The notes: generated by a model from the sequence alone, not told the origin. 64,000 nt of DNA from Haematococcus lacustris (GCA_030144725.1 JASKMD010000015.1:7517835-7581834), one strand, 5' to 3'; shown: positions 9,196 to 21,499, numbered from the stretch's first letter. Program-made: numbers and translations.

Positions 9196-11766
9196 CTAGT
9201 CATCCCAGCTGGCCGCAGCAGAGGCAGCACACTCAGACGGTGCAGTGCAGCGCTGTTGGGACAGCAAGCGCTGCAGCCTCTGCCTGTGGCTGGACACAGC
9301 CGGCTGCCCGGTGACCTGCATTGGTGGCGACCAGCTTGCAGGCGTCACAGCCGGCTGCCCCTCCCCTGCCTCCTCGTCCACTGCTCTTGTGTATTGAACG
9401 CCCAGTGCATGCCCAGCCACATCTGCTTCAACCTGCCTTGGTCCCCATTCGCTGCTGTCAGCATACCAGACATTGCTGCCAGCGTCCCGGAGCAGCCTGC
9501 CAACCTGGTTGTTCTCCTGGGCGTCACTGTCTTGCTCAGCTGTGTCACGGCGGCTGCCGGGCAGCATGGCCTCACCATCGCCACCTCCTCCCTCATGGAC
9601 CTGCTCAGCCTGCTCCCAGAGCGCATCTGCCTCCGCCCAACCCCTGCCTGCTGGCCTGGCCCTGCCCTTGTACACTCCAAGGCTGACACCAGGCGCGCCC
9701 ACCAGCTGAGGTGCTGCTGGCTGTGTCAACCCTAGAGCAACGGTGTTGCTAGCTGTGGTGTCCGCACAGCCAGCTGCAGCTGAGGGGCAGCGCCCAGTGG
9801 ACGTCCCTTGCGCACTGCTGCCAAGAGGGGCACTACCAACCAAGGCCATGGCAGAGCGTCTGGGGCGTTTGCTTGGAGGCAGGGATGCAGCTGCCTCAGA
9901 CCCTGCTGCATCACAAGGCCAGCCAGGAGCCTCAATTGAGCACTTGGCCTTGGCACGAGCAGCAGCAGAGGGCGGTGTCAGTGGCTGACCTGCCTGGCGT
10001 GGGCGTGTGGTGGCAGTTGGGGAGGAGGCATCTGACCAGTCTGGGTACATGGCAGGGTCAGGAGCTGTCAGGGCTGCCTCCTGGATGGTACTCCCTTGCT
10101 GCCTGCCTGACTCAGCCAGCAGCTTCTTGTTCTTGCAGCCGCAGGCCCTCAGCAACTGTATCAGCAGCGGCTGCAGGCGGCAGCACGCTCAACAGGCATG
10201 AAACTACGATGCATTGCAGTGCACAGCAGCAGCAGAGGCCTGCGGCACCTCACCTGCTCCATTTGTGCCAACAGCTCGTACATGTCATTGTAGGTCTTTG
10301 ACACAAAGTTCAAGGGAGTGTGCATGCCACGGCATTTGATGGCCATCAGGTCATGGGCCTGCATATCACATGCCCCACCACAGCCTTTTTCTGCATGGGC
10401 TGTCATAGGACTGGCAACCTGTTTGCAATAGTGTGACCAAGACAGCAGTCACCTTGGCAGCATGCTCTCCACACTGGAAGCTACCAAGGTGATAAGTGCG
10501 ATTACAGTGTTTTAATTTAGCCTGCAGAGCAGTGAGGCATGACATGCTGGTACATCAGGCTGACACCGTGTTAAGCAAACAGACTTGCCGCGTGTTGAGC
10601 AAGAGGAGGTGTGGTGTGTTTAAGGTGTGTTGTGTATAGATGAGGAGCAAGAGTAAAGGATGAGGAGTGTAAAGGTTTCAACATCATTCACCTGCCAACT
10701 CTGTTTATTCTTGTCATAGGTTGCCCCACAAAGACCTCCAGCGCCATTGTGCTGTCTTCCTAGCAATAGTCTGTTCAAGTTGGAGGGTACACGCACAGAT
10801 GTGTGACGCAGCACCGCTTCCAGTGCAGCATCAAACCGTGTGGCCACATCATCGCCCATGGCCATGCCACCACCATCAACTGAGTGGGGTGCCAGTGGAG
10901 GACTTGGCTGGCACGGAAGAGTGGTGGCAGTGGGAGCGGCATCCTCCCAGTCTATGCCCATGGTTGGGTCAGATGCTTCAATGGCTGCCTCCCAATCCAT
11001 CCTCTGCTGCTGCCTGGTTGACTCAACCAAGAGCTTGTTTTTTGTGCGGCTGAAGGACTGCAGCAGCTCAAGCAGCAGCACCTGCAGGCAACAGGATGAC
11101 TAGAGTGAGCAGAACCTCACAGTGCATTGGTGTATGGCTTACACGCCACATGCAACATAGCATGACCCACCAGCCAACCACCTGCCAGACAGAACAATCA
11201 GAGAGGCACTAGAGGCATGGAACAGCTTACCTGGTCCACTTGTGCCAACAGCTCGCACATGTCACTGTAGGTCTCTGGCACAAAGTTTAAGGGAGTGTGC
11301 ATGCCACGGAGCTTTATGGCCATCAGGTCATAGGCCTGCATCTCGCATGCCACACCACACCCTTTACCTGCATGGGCTGTGATGAACAGGCAACCTGTAA
11401 GCAATAGTGTGATTAAGACTGCAACCACCTTGGCAGCATGCTCTGCATGCTCGAAGTAGCCGAGGTGTAAGAGGCGACCAGGGTAATATATCTGAGCCTG
11501 CATGGTGAGAGCAGTGAGGCATGGCATGCTGGTATATCAGGCTGGCACTGCTAATCGAAAGGAAGCAGACTTGCCATGTGTGGAGCAAGAGGAGGTGTGG
11601 TGGCTCCAACACCACCCACCCGCCAGCGCTGTCTGGTTGGATTCCACGATGCCCCACGAAGAGCTTCAGCGTCATTGTGCTCCCTCAGTGCTGCAAAGTG
11701 CTGCAAAGCACGCACAGAGTCGTGACGCAGCAGCGCCTCCAGTGCTGAGTTAAACATTGCTGCCAC
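9196..11766 (-). CDS. Double AP2-domain protein, left copy (5' end open)
   Basis: Seven exons with consistent phase-0 junctions: 11766-11620, 11497-11429, 11335-11231, 11081-10692, 10521-10453, 10358-10254 and 10170-9196, giving 619 codons from the first recognised exon. The first three build one AP2 domain: RGASWNPTRQRWR, then AQIYYPGRLLHLGYF, then AYDLMAIKLRG..LNF. The next three build a second, weaker one (LCGATYDKNKQSWQ, YHLGSFQ, AHDLMAIKCRG). AP2 folds bind DNA through a three-stranded sheet, so a nuclear transcription regulator is expected. The last exon (324 residues) is Ala/Ser/Gly-rich with a PPSKRPRRS basic patch that could be a nuclear signal. The first exon is preceded by an acceptor (CATAATGACAG), so at least one upstream exon is missing from this model; an acidic frame at 11980-11840 is a candidate. 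Exon sizes 69 and 105 recur in both domains, showing internal duplication of the AP2 unit. Confidence 0.85.
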
Positions 11767-11999
11767 CTGTCATTATGCAGAGAGATAAGGATGGCTTGAT
11801 TAAAATGGGATACAAGGGTAAATTTGTGGTGACAATCATACTGCCAGCTGCCCACCATGCTTCAAACCTAGCTGCGCCAGGGAAGCTTGCTCGTGCCCCT
11901 CTGTCGCCTTTGCACTGCTGCTCGTCCTCCGGCTCGCTGTTGCTGCTACTGTGCGGGACTGGATAGGAACGAGGCGACACCTTCTAAGAATTATGACAC

Positions 12000-12200
12000 C
12001 TCGACACCTCCAGAACAGCAGTGAATGCTGGCAGCGGGTGGGGCCACCAGGCTGCACCGCTGACTGTGTGCTGGCGTGCTGAGAGGCCGCGACGAGATGC
12101 TGGTCTGCCAGGGCAGCAGGCAAGTGCAAGGCGCAGGGCTGCGCAGGAGGCTACCGGGTCGCGAACCCCAGCCGATGCAAAACCCAGGTAGGGAGTGCAG
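12000..12200 (-). pseudogene. OPR first-exon remnant
   Basis: The minus strand matches the presequence exon of the OPR genes (CTACCGGGTCGCG... and the CACACA|GTGAG-type donor region, here CACACAGTCAG). No second exon follows, because the AP2 gene begins beyond it. It marks an ancient boundary of the duplicated unit. Confidence 0.6.
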
Positions 12201-12659
12201 CAGTGGGAGTCTAGCAGGGATCACATGGCAGGATTGCGCATCGATCTACATAAGCGACAAAAGGCCTGTCGACACGTTTCACAACGGTTAACCTGATGAA
12301 TGACCGCCCGACATCATGTCCATTCCCGCTTCATCATAATTTATTCATAAAGCGTGTCGCCAGTTTTGATGCCCAGGTAGCACCGCCATTATCATCCATC
12401 ATCATGAAGCGTGTCGCTGGTCAACATGCCCAAGTAGGAAAGCCCAAGTAGGAAGGTAAGAACAAGAAGCCATACCGGGCTGGCAGTTGCAACGGGTGCA
12501 AGAACATCACCATCCATCACCTCTCATTTCCCCCTCTTGTGGAGCTGCAGGCCTACACGATGACTACTGTGTTGTGGGTACCTCCCCGCACCCCCTGGCC
12601 CTCACAACTGCCCTGCTCATGGTACCTCACCACCTGGCCCTTACCAGTTAGCCACTCTC

Positions 12660-12860
12660 AATGTCGTCATTAAGGCAGGTCAGCACTACCGTCCGATGTT
12701 GGGTACAGCGGTGGCGCCATACACTCTCCTGCGGCTGGTCTACGGGAGGGGGCCTGATGGGGTGGGATTCACTTGGGCGGGGAGGGGTGCAGTCAGGTGC
12801 ATCTTCCTATGCTTTTGCTCTACCCCTAGCTATCTTAAGCCACGATAACTAGCTACCGGT
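12660..12860 (+). repeat. Spacer segment shared with five other places
   Basis: A frame resembling TLLWLVHGRGPDG recurs here and at 14030-14210 (minus), 20480-20600 (minus), 33170-33420, 40560-40760 and 58430-58680. The frames are broken in most copies. I do not recognise the source protein. Positions 12250-12660 are a degraded version of the segment that precedes it in the other copies. Confidence 0.5.
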
Positions 12861-13659
12861 CGGGCGATGTTGGTCGCCCTTATCTACATTCACTACAAGA
12901 CACTGCAACTACAATCAAGCACCTAGGCAAGCCCCGCTGGCCACTTTGCCACCCTACCAGAGTCACCAGTAGGCAGCACTGGGTGGAGGTAAGGAGGTGT
13001 GCACCTGTGATGGCTGTACATGTAGGTACATCACCCCAATGCATCAATTCAGCCCAGGGGAACACACCTGCACCAGAGTGTCAACATCGTTTTGCTTGCT
13101 GCATGATTTATACATACATAGCAGTGGTTGCATGTGGTGTGTTGTTGGGCAAAGACATCATCCATGGCATTGCAGCCTGCATTTCCACTTTTAGTTGAGG
13201 TTGCTATGAGCTTTGTCAACACGCCACACATGTGCCACGCAACACCTCATAGTGTGTGATGTGATATGAATTCCTGCCAATGTGCACTCACTGGATGCAT
13301 TGTGATGCAGCCTAACCCATCGTGTGCCTTGTGCTTCAGTGGGGCTAGCTTGCTGGACCGGGGGCCAACACTCATCCCCAGCTGCCCTAGATGCCGCAGC
13401 TGCCACCAAACTTTGCTCTAATCAGCCCTGCCTCTTGCCCTGCCTGTTGCTGGCTGCCACCATAACCCCCAGCCAGTCCCAGCCAGTTGCTGGCTGCTTC
13501 CTCCCCTCCCTCCCTAGCCTAGGCCAGCAGCACAACACGCAGCCCAGCACGCAGCCCAGCACAGCCACATATCCATCTAGACCAGACCAGGCCAGCACAG
13601 CACCATAACCACCCAGTCGCAGGGGCCCCTACTACCAACACCCACTGCACCATTTACCC

Positions 13660-13935
13660 ATGACCCACACCCTTGTCCGCACTGAGCGGGGCATCAGCCC
13701 TGGTGCCTGGCCTGCCCGCTGTGATGGGAGCGCGCCTGCACTCTTGGCCTGGGCAGCTGGCAGGGGCAGTGCGCCCTGCTGCCTTGCCTGCTGGTTGGCT
13801 GACACGTTGACTGCCTGCTGTTGTTGGGCTGCTGGTGTGGCTGCAGCTGGCGCTCCCCTCTGGCCACCTGGCCTGCACAGTGTCTCCCCTCTGCATGCAG
13901 CAGCTGCCGCCACGCCTCAGCCCGAAGCAGGCTGG
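13660..13935 (-). pseudogene. OPR gene 3'-end remnant
   Basis: The minus strand carries the family's C-terminal tail (QQARQQ, PLPAAQAKSAGALPSQRAGQ) but with frame breaks relative to the intact genes, and only about 90 codons remain. The upstream 12.9-13.65 kb sequence is spacer with no gene that I can support. Confidence 0.75.
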
Positions 13936-14529
13936 CCCACGGAAGTAGCTGCAATGCATTGTGGTGCTCTGCACCGTCTGTGTCTGCTGCTGCAGGTGCG
14001 GCTACCTGGGGTAGGCTGGGAGCAAGAAGACGGGGCAGGAGTAGCAACTGACCACCAGCATCGGCAATTGGCTTGGCTTTACATAGCCAGGGGCAAAACA
14101 AAAGCACAGGAAGATGCACCTGACTGCACCCCTCCCCCCTTCCCTCTCCCAGTGAACCTCGCCCTGTCAGGCCCCTCACGTTGACCAGCCACAGGAGTGT
14201 GTATGCCACCACCGCTGACCCACACCAGGTGTGCCCACAATGCTGCCCCGTGCACCCTGCCCCCTCAGCACCCTCTTGTTCCCCTGATTAGGGCAAGGGG
14301 TGTGGGAAGATTCTTACAACACAGCAGCCATCATAAGTGGGACACAATGGGTGATGGATGGTGATGTCTGAACACAATTGGATGCAATCCATCAGTGATG
14401 GATGTCAGACTGGCACGGCTAGCCCACTTGGGTTTGCCTTCTTGCGCATGGTGTCTGGCGACACCTGATGATGGGGGAGGGGACATGATGGTGGCGGGCC
14501 GCGAACCGTGCAGCTGACACCACAGCTAG

Positions 14530-14890
14530 CAACACAAATGCCCTAGGGTTGACTCTGCCAGCAGCACCTCAGCTGGTGGGCGCGCCTGGTGTCAGCCTTG
14601 GAGTGAGCAAGGGCAGGGCCAGACCAGCAGGCAGGGGTTGGGCGGAGGCAGATGTGCTCTGGGAGCAGGCTGAGCAGGTCCATGAGGGAGGAGGTGACGA
14701 TGGTGAGGCCATGCTGCCCGGCAGCCGCCGTGACACAGCTGAGCAAGACAGTGACGCCCAGGAGAACAACTAATTTGGCAAGCTGCTCCCGAATGCTGTC
14801 AGCAATGCCTGCTGACAGTATGCAGGTATGCTGACAGCAGCGTACGGGGACCAAGGCGAGCTGAACCAGATGTGGCTGGGCATGCACTGG
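14530..14890 (+). pseudogene. Fragment of the AP2 gene's last exon
   Basis: The frame LPAAPQLVGAPGVSLGVSKG and the following GRARPAGRGWAEAD match the last exon of the two AP2 genes. It is cut at both sides and reaches a stop at 14771. It lies in the spacer between the arms of the inverted duplication. Confidence 0.8.
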
Positions 14891-14934
14891 GCGGGCAGCA
14901 CACAAGAGCAGTAGAGGAGGAGCGTGATGATGAC

Positions 14935-15147
14935 CTACCTAGGCTCGTTGGTGATTGCCAGGTGATGATTGGGCCTTAAGCAGAGCAGTGGTAAGGGCCA
15001 GGGGGTGCCAGGGCCAAAGATTCCCATAACACAGTAGCCATCTTGTATGCCTGCAGCTTCACATGAGTGGGACATAAGGGGGTTGGATAATGATGTTGTC
15101 ATACAGTTGTAGCCATCACCCTGGTACGGCTGCTTAGCCTTGCGCAC
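14935..15147 (-). repeat. Copy of the GDGYN-containing segment
   Basis: A 70-codon frame, KAKQPYQGDGYN..SNPLMSHSCEAAGIQDGY, is also found at 8270-8510 (plus) and 19545-19770 (minus). The length of open frame in three diverged copies hints that it was once an exon. I do not recognise the protein. Confidence 0.55.
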
Positions 15148-15256
15148 TCGGCCCCGCTATTTGGGCTCGATAAGCAGCGACATGCTCCATGATGGGGGAT
15201 GAAGGGGGAGGGGACATGATGCTGGCGGTGTACTGAAGAAGAGTATGTGTATGATG

Positions 15257-15968
15257 TTGGCTTACACCGCTTAAGCCCTCAGGCTGCTTGACCGCCCTTC
15301 CCCTCTAGGGGTTCGGACTTTCTGCAACGCACTTCAAAGAAAGGTGCACAAACAAAGGTGCACATGGGCTAAAGATTAAGTCATGCAAGTTCTCAATATT
15401 GTTCTGAAAAGACATGATAAACTCTGGCTGCTCCCTGATGGATCTCGTGGCAATGCATTTCAAGATAAAATGCATGGCGTCGTCCACTACCCCCTCTGTG
15501 CATCTGGTGCATGTGCGATCAATGAAAGTTACCCCCTCAAAAGGAGCCTTCTCCACCCCCAAACCGCTGTTGCCTAACCTGAACCTAGTCATACTCGTGC
15601 GGATTTCTGTAGAGAGCTGTCTGTTCAGCAGGTGTGGTGCCATGTGATTGATGCAACGTTTCAGGTAGCAAATCCAGCCCAACGCCTCCACACCTTTCGA
15701 GCCACTTGACTTCCAAAGCCTTGGTGCCTAGGACCATGTCCGGGCTCAAGGTGAATTCACCCCCCATCAGCTCCCTGGCGGCCAGCTGGAATTGAGCACT
15801 CCAACTGGCCTGACAGCTCCTGCCTAGTTCCACATCTGCCTTGATCACCCTCATTAGCAGGTCGCTGTGGGATAGTTTGGCAGTGTTCCAGAACTTGCAG
15901 GCAGCTCTGAGCCAGTAAAGCTGGAGGGGCAGCTGCCCCAACTCATGCAGCACCATCAGGCCTGACAC
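15257..15968 (-). mobile_element. LINE (non-LTR retrotransposon) 3' fragment with broken reverse-transcriptase C-terminus
   Basis: The minus strand encodes LHELGQLPLQLYWLRAACKF, then, after a frameshift near 15690, TRFRLGNSGLGVE and DRTCTRCTEGVVDDAMHFIL. The RTCTRC..DD.MH pattern is the zinc-knuckle-like tail found after the reverse transcriptase of many algal LINEs. The frameshift and the missing upstream domains show a dead, 5'-truncated copy. The 3' end shares its tail with the insertion at 3993-4241. Confidence 0.8.
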
Positions 15969-16159
15969 TTAGCTAGGTACCCTGGCAGCAAGCCTGAGAA
16001 AGCCGAGCTGCGTGTTTGCACTGGGTTGGAGAGCTGCATACCGTCTATCAAGGAAGGGAGGTGACATGATGCGGCGGTGAGGTAAAGAAGAGTGATCCGC
16101 AAAAACCTCGTCCGTGAATCGTGCCGACAGCCCACTGTCCGCTTCTTTACCTCAATGCG

Positions 16160-19100
16160 CCGACCCTGATATATAATTGGTGCTGGACTCCTGACCTGGT
16201 TTTGCATCGGCTGTGGTTTACGACCCGATAGCCTCCTGCGCAGCCCTGCGTTTCTCACCTGCCTGTTGCCCTGGCTGCCCAGCATCCCGTCGCGCCCGTG
16301 AGCGATGATGCCTGCTGGCCCCACTTGCTGCGAGCATTCACTGCTATAGTCGAGTTGTCGCGCAGCTAGTTTCAGCGAGTCGGAGGAGGAGCAGCAGTGC
16401 AAGGGCGACAGTGGGGCACGAGCAAGCTTCCCTGGCGCAGCTAGTCTCAAAGCATGGTGGGCAGCTGGCTGCATCGTTGTCTACACAACATGAGCCCTTG
16501 GCCCCACCCCACCCCAACATCCTAACCTTCCTGCTTATTGACAGGTGGCAGCAATATTTGACTCTGCTCTAGAAGCGTTGCTGCGTCACGACTCTGTGCG
16601 TGTTTCAGACAAGTACACTGGCAGCGAAGCTCTTTGGGGGGTAACATGGGAAGTAGGCAGACAGCGCTGGCGGGTGGGTGGTGTTGCATCCAGCACGCCT
16701 CCTCCTGCTCCACACATTGCAAGTCTGCTTCCTTGCGACTGCCAGTGCCAGCCTAATGTACCAGCATGCCACGCCTCACTGCTCTCACCATGCAGGCTTC
16801 CATTACATACGATCGTCGCCGATTATCCCTCGGTTATTTCCAGCAAAAAGAGCATGCTGCCAAGGTGGTTGCAGTCTTGGTCACACTATCAAACACATTT
16901 TGCATGTCCTATGGCAGCCCATGTAGAAAGAGGGTGTGGTGTGGCATGTGAGATGCAGGTCCGTGACCTGATGGCCATAAAGACTCGTGGCATGCAAGCT
17001 CCCTTAAACTTTGTGCCAGAGACTTACAATGACATGTATGAGCTGTTGGCACAAGTGGACCAGGTAAGCTGTTCCATTCCTCTCTGATTGTTCTGTCTGG
17101 CAGGTGGCTGGCTGGTGGGTCATGCCATGTTGCATGTGGCGTGTAAGCCATACACCAATGCACTGTAAGGTTTTGCTTACTCTGGTCATCCTGTTGCCTG
17201 CAGGCGCTACTGCTTGAGCTGCTGCAGGCCTTCAACCGCACAAGGAACAAGCTCCTGGCTGAGTCAGCCTGGCAGCAGCAGAGGATGGCTTGTGAGGCAG
17301 CCCTCGAAGCATCTGACCCAACCATGGGCACAGACTGTGAAGATGCCGCTCCCACTGCCACCACTCTCTCATGCCAGCCAAGTCCTCCACTGGCACCCCA
17401 CTCAACCGCTGGTTGTGGAATGGCCAAGGGCAGTGATGTGGCCACACGGTTTGATTCTGCACTGGAAGCGGTGCTGAGTCACGCATCTGTGCGTGTCCCC
17501 TCCAACCTAAACAGGCACTTCTCAGGATCACAGAGACATCACATTGATGCTGGAGATCTTTGCGGGGTATCCTGGAACAAAGCCCAACGATACTGGGCGG
17601 TGGGTGATGTTGAAGCCACCACGCCTCCTCTTCCCTCATCCTTATAGCTTGCTTCCTTGAGGTTGGCAGTGGTAGCCAGGTGTACCAGCATGCCATGCCT
17701 CACTGCTCTCACCATGCAGGCTACTTGCTGTCACGAGAGTCGCAGTATCTACATCGGTCACTTCCAGCATAAAGAGCATGCTGCCAAGGTGATTGCAGTC
17801 CTGGGCACACTATTGCCCTGTTCATGACAGCAGACATGCAGACAAAGGGTGTGGTACGGCATGTGAGACGCAGGCCCATGACCTGATGGCAATAAAGCTC
17901 CGTGGCATGCACACTCCCTTGAACTTTGTGTCGAAGACTTACAATGACATCTACGAGCTGTTGACACAAATGGAGCAGGTGAGCTGCTGCAGGCCTCTGC
18001 TGCTGCTGTGCACTGCAATGCATCGTAGTTTCATGCCTGTTGTGCGTGATGCCGCCTGCAGCCACTGCTGATACAGTTGCTGCGGGCCTTCAGCCGCAAG
18101 AACAAGAAGCTGCTGGCTGAGGCAGGCAGGCAGCAAGGGAGTACTATCCAGGAGGCAGCCCTGACAGCTCCTGACCCTGCCATGCACCCAGTCTGGTCAG
18201 ATGCCTCCTCCCCAACTGCCACCACACTCCCACGCCAGGCAGGTCAGCCACTGGCACCGCCCTCTGCTGCTGCTCGTGCCAAGGCCAAGTGCTCAATTGA
18301 GGCTCGCGGCTGGCCTTGTGATGCAGCAGGGTCTGACGCAGCTGCCTCCCTGCCTCCAAGCAAACGCCCCAGACGCTCTGCCATGGCCTTGATTAGTAGT
18401 GCCCCTCTTGGCAGCAGTGCGCAAGGGACGCCCACTAGGCGCTGCCCCTCAGCTGCAGCTGGCTGTGCTGACACCACAGCTAGCACCACCAATGCCGTAG
18501 GGATGACTCTGCCAGCAGCACCTCAGCTGGTGGGCGCGCCTGGTGTCAGCGTTGGAGTGAGCAAGGGCAGGGCCAGGCCAGCAAGCAGGGGTTGGGCGGA
18601 GGCAGATGCGCTCTGGGAGCAGGCTGAGCAGGTCCATGAGGGAGGAGGTGACGATGGTGAGGCCATGCTGCCCAGCAGCCACCATGACACAGCTGGGCAA
18701 GACTGTGACGCCCAGGAGAACAACCAGGTCGGCAGCCTGCTCCCGGATGCTGGCAGCAATGCCTGGTACCCTGACAGCAGCGGATGGGGACCAAGGCGGG
18801 GATGGGGACCAAGGCAGGTTGAAGCAGATGTGGCTGGGCATGCACTGGGCGTTCAATACACAAGAGCAGCAGAGGAGGAGGAGGAGGCATGGGAGGGGCA
18901 GCCGGCTATGAAGCCTGCAAGCTGGCTGCCATCAATGCAGGTCACCAGGCAGCCAGCTGTGTCCAGCCACAGGCAGAGGCTGCAGCTATTGCTGTCCCAA
19001 AAGCACTGCGCTGCACAGTCTGAGTGTGCGACCAGTTGGGATGACTAGGAGCAGCTGGGGCAGCTGGGGCAGCTGGGGCATGGGGAGCAGGGCCCTCGCC

Positions 19101-19832
19101 ACCAGCACCAGCCAACCTGGCAGCTGCCATAGGATCATAGGACCATAGGACCAAAGGAGGCACCTGGCCCTGTGCAGCCTGGCCCTGAGGGGTGCCAGTG
19201 GAGGGCTGGCAGCCTGCTGGAGCTGCAGGGGCTGGGCCACTGCCTCACCTGTGTCTGGGGAGCCTGCCTGGGGTGCAGGGGTGTCCCCCTGGGCTGACTG
19301 TATGCAGTGGGGTGCGGTAACTACTTGTGAAGCCATCACAGATGCACACCTCCTTACCGCCACCCAGTTGCTGCCTTCTGTTGGCCCCTCGGTAGAGTGG
19401 CACAGTGGCCAGTGGGGCAGCAGCTGACACCAGGCTTGCATAGGCCAGCTAGGTGACCACGTTGAGTTGAGTTGCAGACTCTTGTTGTCCTGACAGCTGA
19501 TAGGATTCCTGTATCAAGGTATTGCCATGGTGGTGCTGAACTACTCAGGCTGGTTGGTGATGGCCAGGTGATGATTGAGCCTTTAGCAGAGCAGTGGTGC
19601 CAGGGCCAAAGATTCCCATAACATAGTAGCCATCTTTAATGCCTGCAGCTTCACATGAGCGGGACATGAGGGGGTTGGATAATGATGTTGTCACACGGTT
19701 GTTGCCATCACCCTGGTACGGCTGCTTGGCCTTGCCCACTCGGCCCTTAGGCGACATGCTCCTGCCAGCCTGCAACCCCTTGTTGAGCAAGAAGACGGGG
19801 CAGGAGGCTGCTAGGTTATGCAACGCTGCCAC
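16160..19832. repeat. Right arm of the large inverted duplication
   Basis: In order this arm holds an OPR presequence-exon remnant on plus (about 16190-16310), a two-AP2 gene on plus (16545-19048), the 'cagtcagcccaggg' segment (19250-19320) and the GDGNN-containing segment on minus (19545-19770). It mirrors 8270-12200 about a centre near 14.1 kb. The acidic frame just before the first AP2 exon (SEEEQQCKGD-like, about 16378-16440) is also mirrored. Confidence 0.85.
16545..19048 (+). CDS. Double AP2-domain protein, right copy (5' end open)
   Basis: Exons are 16545-16673, 16796-16864, 16959-17063, 17204-17599, 17720-17788, 17874-17978 and 18062-19048, all in phase 0, again 619 codons. The first AP2 domain (WGVTWEVGRQRWR, SLGYFQQKEHAAK) has lost the AYD motif of its third segment: it reads VRDLMAIKTRG. 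The second (LCGVSWNKAQRYWA, IYIGHFQ, AHDLMAIKLRG) lacks the central basic residues usual in the second strand. This copy may therefore bind DNA differently from the left one, or be decaying without stops. The C-terminal exon has PPSKRPRRS and an acidic AEEEEEAWEGQ run. An acceptor (TTATTGACAG) precedes the first exon, so the true start lies upstream and is not placed. Confidence 0.85.
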
Positions 19833-19859
19833 TGTGTCTGGGGAGGAGTATCAACCGGG

Positions 19860-20880
19860 TTAGGACCCGAAGCCAGTAGCACCCCATGCAGCAGGTGTGG
19901 TTCAGTAGCTACAAACCTCCCTCTTGCGAGAGGCCGGGGGATCAACACCCGCAAGGGGCCAGACATATTTGGCGTAATCGATCTCTCTTGAGGGCAGTGC
20001 CCGCCATCGCGCGGGGTGGGAGCTGGAGTGGAGTAGGCTAATTTCCTATGAAGCTCAGGAGGGTAGACACGTTTCCGAGCCGGGGCGTGTCGTGCTGTGA
20101 GAGCGCCCTTTAGGCATACGTCAGCCCGCGGGGGCCCCTCCCATGGTGTGAAAGACCAGAAGCGGCGCGCGGTTCCTTAGTGCACGCCCCCTGAAGCTTC
20201 GGGGGGAGTAGTCTTTCTTTCTTTCTGGGGAGGAGTGAATTGGAACCTCTAGGTGTTTTAAGTGCTGCAAGCCGCTGGCCAGAGCATAGATATGTGGGGA
20301 GCCCAGTGGTCTGTCCCGGGAAAGTGCCATCTTCGTGGGGTTTGCAGTCATCAAGGGTGCGACCGAGGATGCTTCAATATGATTGTAGCGGAGTGAGATT
20401 ACCCACAGGCCGACATGTTGTTCCTTGTTGAATGAGTTTTGTTGGCCTGGTAGTCAGGTCCCCAGTGGTAGCAACTTGGCTTTTGGCACTCTCCTCTCCC
20501 CCAATGAGCCCTTCCCCGTCAGGACCCCTCCCGTAGACCAGCCACAGGAGTGTGTACCCCAACACCACACTTGCCATTTGAGCGTCCAGTGGCGACACGG
20601 ATCCAGGGCTGTGACTATACGAGGTAAGTTACTGATATCCGGCTGGTAACCCGTAAGTAAGTATGTCCGTAAGCGATACGGGGTAAGGCCGGAACCAACC
20701 GCTTCCCGTATGTGTGAAGCACCCTGTGACCTCTAAGCCTCCCTGCAACATCAGTGTGTCGCGACGAGCGCACATCCATTGCGATGGAGTTAGGGTCACC
20801 ACGCGCCACTCAGCGACTGCAGATGCAGACACTTTCCATGGCCACTGCAGATCCCCGGCGTCTCCGGGCCGCTCAGAAAG
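19860..20880. other. Gene-free stretch
   Basis: I see no supportable gene here. A TLLWLVYGRGPDG-like fragment of the shared spacer segment lies on minus at 20480-20600. The sequence from 19900 to 20400 is less CTG-rich than its surroundings and could be untranslated LINE sequence, but nothing confirms this. Confidence 0.3.
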
Positions 20881-20899
20881 CGCAGCCGGACCGACCAGC

Positions 20900-21460
20900 C
20901 CAACATAACCACGGTCTGGTATCACAGGCACTTCGGCGCAAATGGCGAAGGCTGCGATAGCGACAGGCGCAAGTGCAACTTCTGCTCCTTTGCTGTCAAG
21001 GCCGCCCCTGGCAGCAACCCGAACCATCTAGGTGCACATTTGTCACCTGCTCGTACCTCTTGAGTGTCGAGGCCAGGGCTGACGCAGCCAACGTGCACAT
21101 GGTCCGTCAGCACCTGGAGGCCAGGCAGGGCCAGGCAGGCCCAAGCCTGGAGGTGGACAACCACGGTGTTGACCGCTTGCTGTTGGAGTAATTGCTGCAT
21201 GATGGCCTGCCGCTCACCATTGTGGAGTCAGGTGCCTTCTTGGAGTTTGTACGGGCTCTCAAGCCTGATTGGACACCTCCTTCTCGCTACTTGGTAAGAG
21301 ATTGCCTCTGTTGCTGACTGTTGCTGCTGACTGCTGCTGCTGCGGCATGTTCACGTGATTATCCGCCAGCCTGCCTGTCTGACTGCCTGCCCGCATGCTT
21401 GCCTACCTGCCCCCATAGTTGAGTCACCGCATGATGCTCGACGATGGTCTAAGGATCAGT
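20900..21460 (+). pseudogene. hAT transposase 5' remnant with BED-type zinc finger
   Basis: The plus strand encodes a BED-finger-like stretch: KCNFCSFAVKAAPGSNPNHL, preceded by an aromatic VWYHRHF. After a frame change it continues with VDRLLLE, a stop, then LLHDGLPLTIVESGAFLEFV and PDWTPPSRYL, the start of a hAT catalytic region. A donor at 21294 and an acceptor (CCCCCATAG at about 21419) lead to LSHRMMLDDG, after which similarity ends. Frame breaks and loss of the catalytic core show a dead copy. It is not the same family as 1694-3747. Confidence 0.7.
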
Positions 21461-21499
21461 CCCTCCCAACTGACTTGAATAGGGGGGGTACCCCGCACA

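Larger units (their letters stand above)
8270..12200. repeat. Left arm of a large inverted duplication
   Basis: Reading inward from the outer edge, this arm holds a segment containing GDGYNCVTTSSSN (8270-8510, plus strand), a 'cagtcagcccaggaggg' segment (8750-8850), a two-AP2 gene on minus (9196-11766), and an OPR first-exon remnant on minus (12000-12200). The right arm (about 16160-19832) has the same four parts in reverse order and orientation. The arms are diverged, so this is not a recent event. Confidence 0.85.

Noticed and set aside
9136..9735. Plus-strand frames opposite the AP2 gene's last exon (also 18449-18890 on minus)
   Set aside because: GC-rich shadows of the real exon; conserved splice phases support only the AP2 strand.
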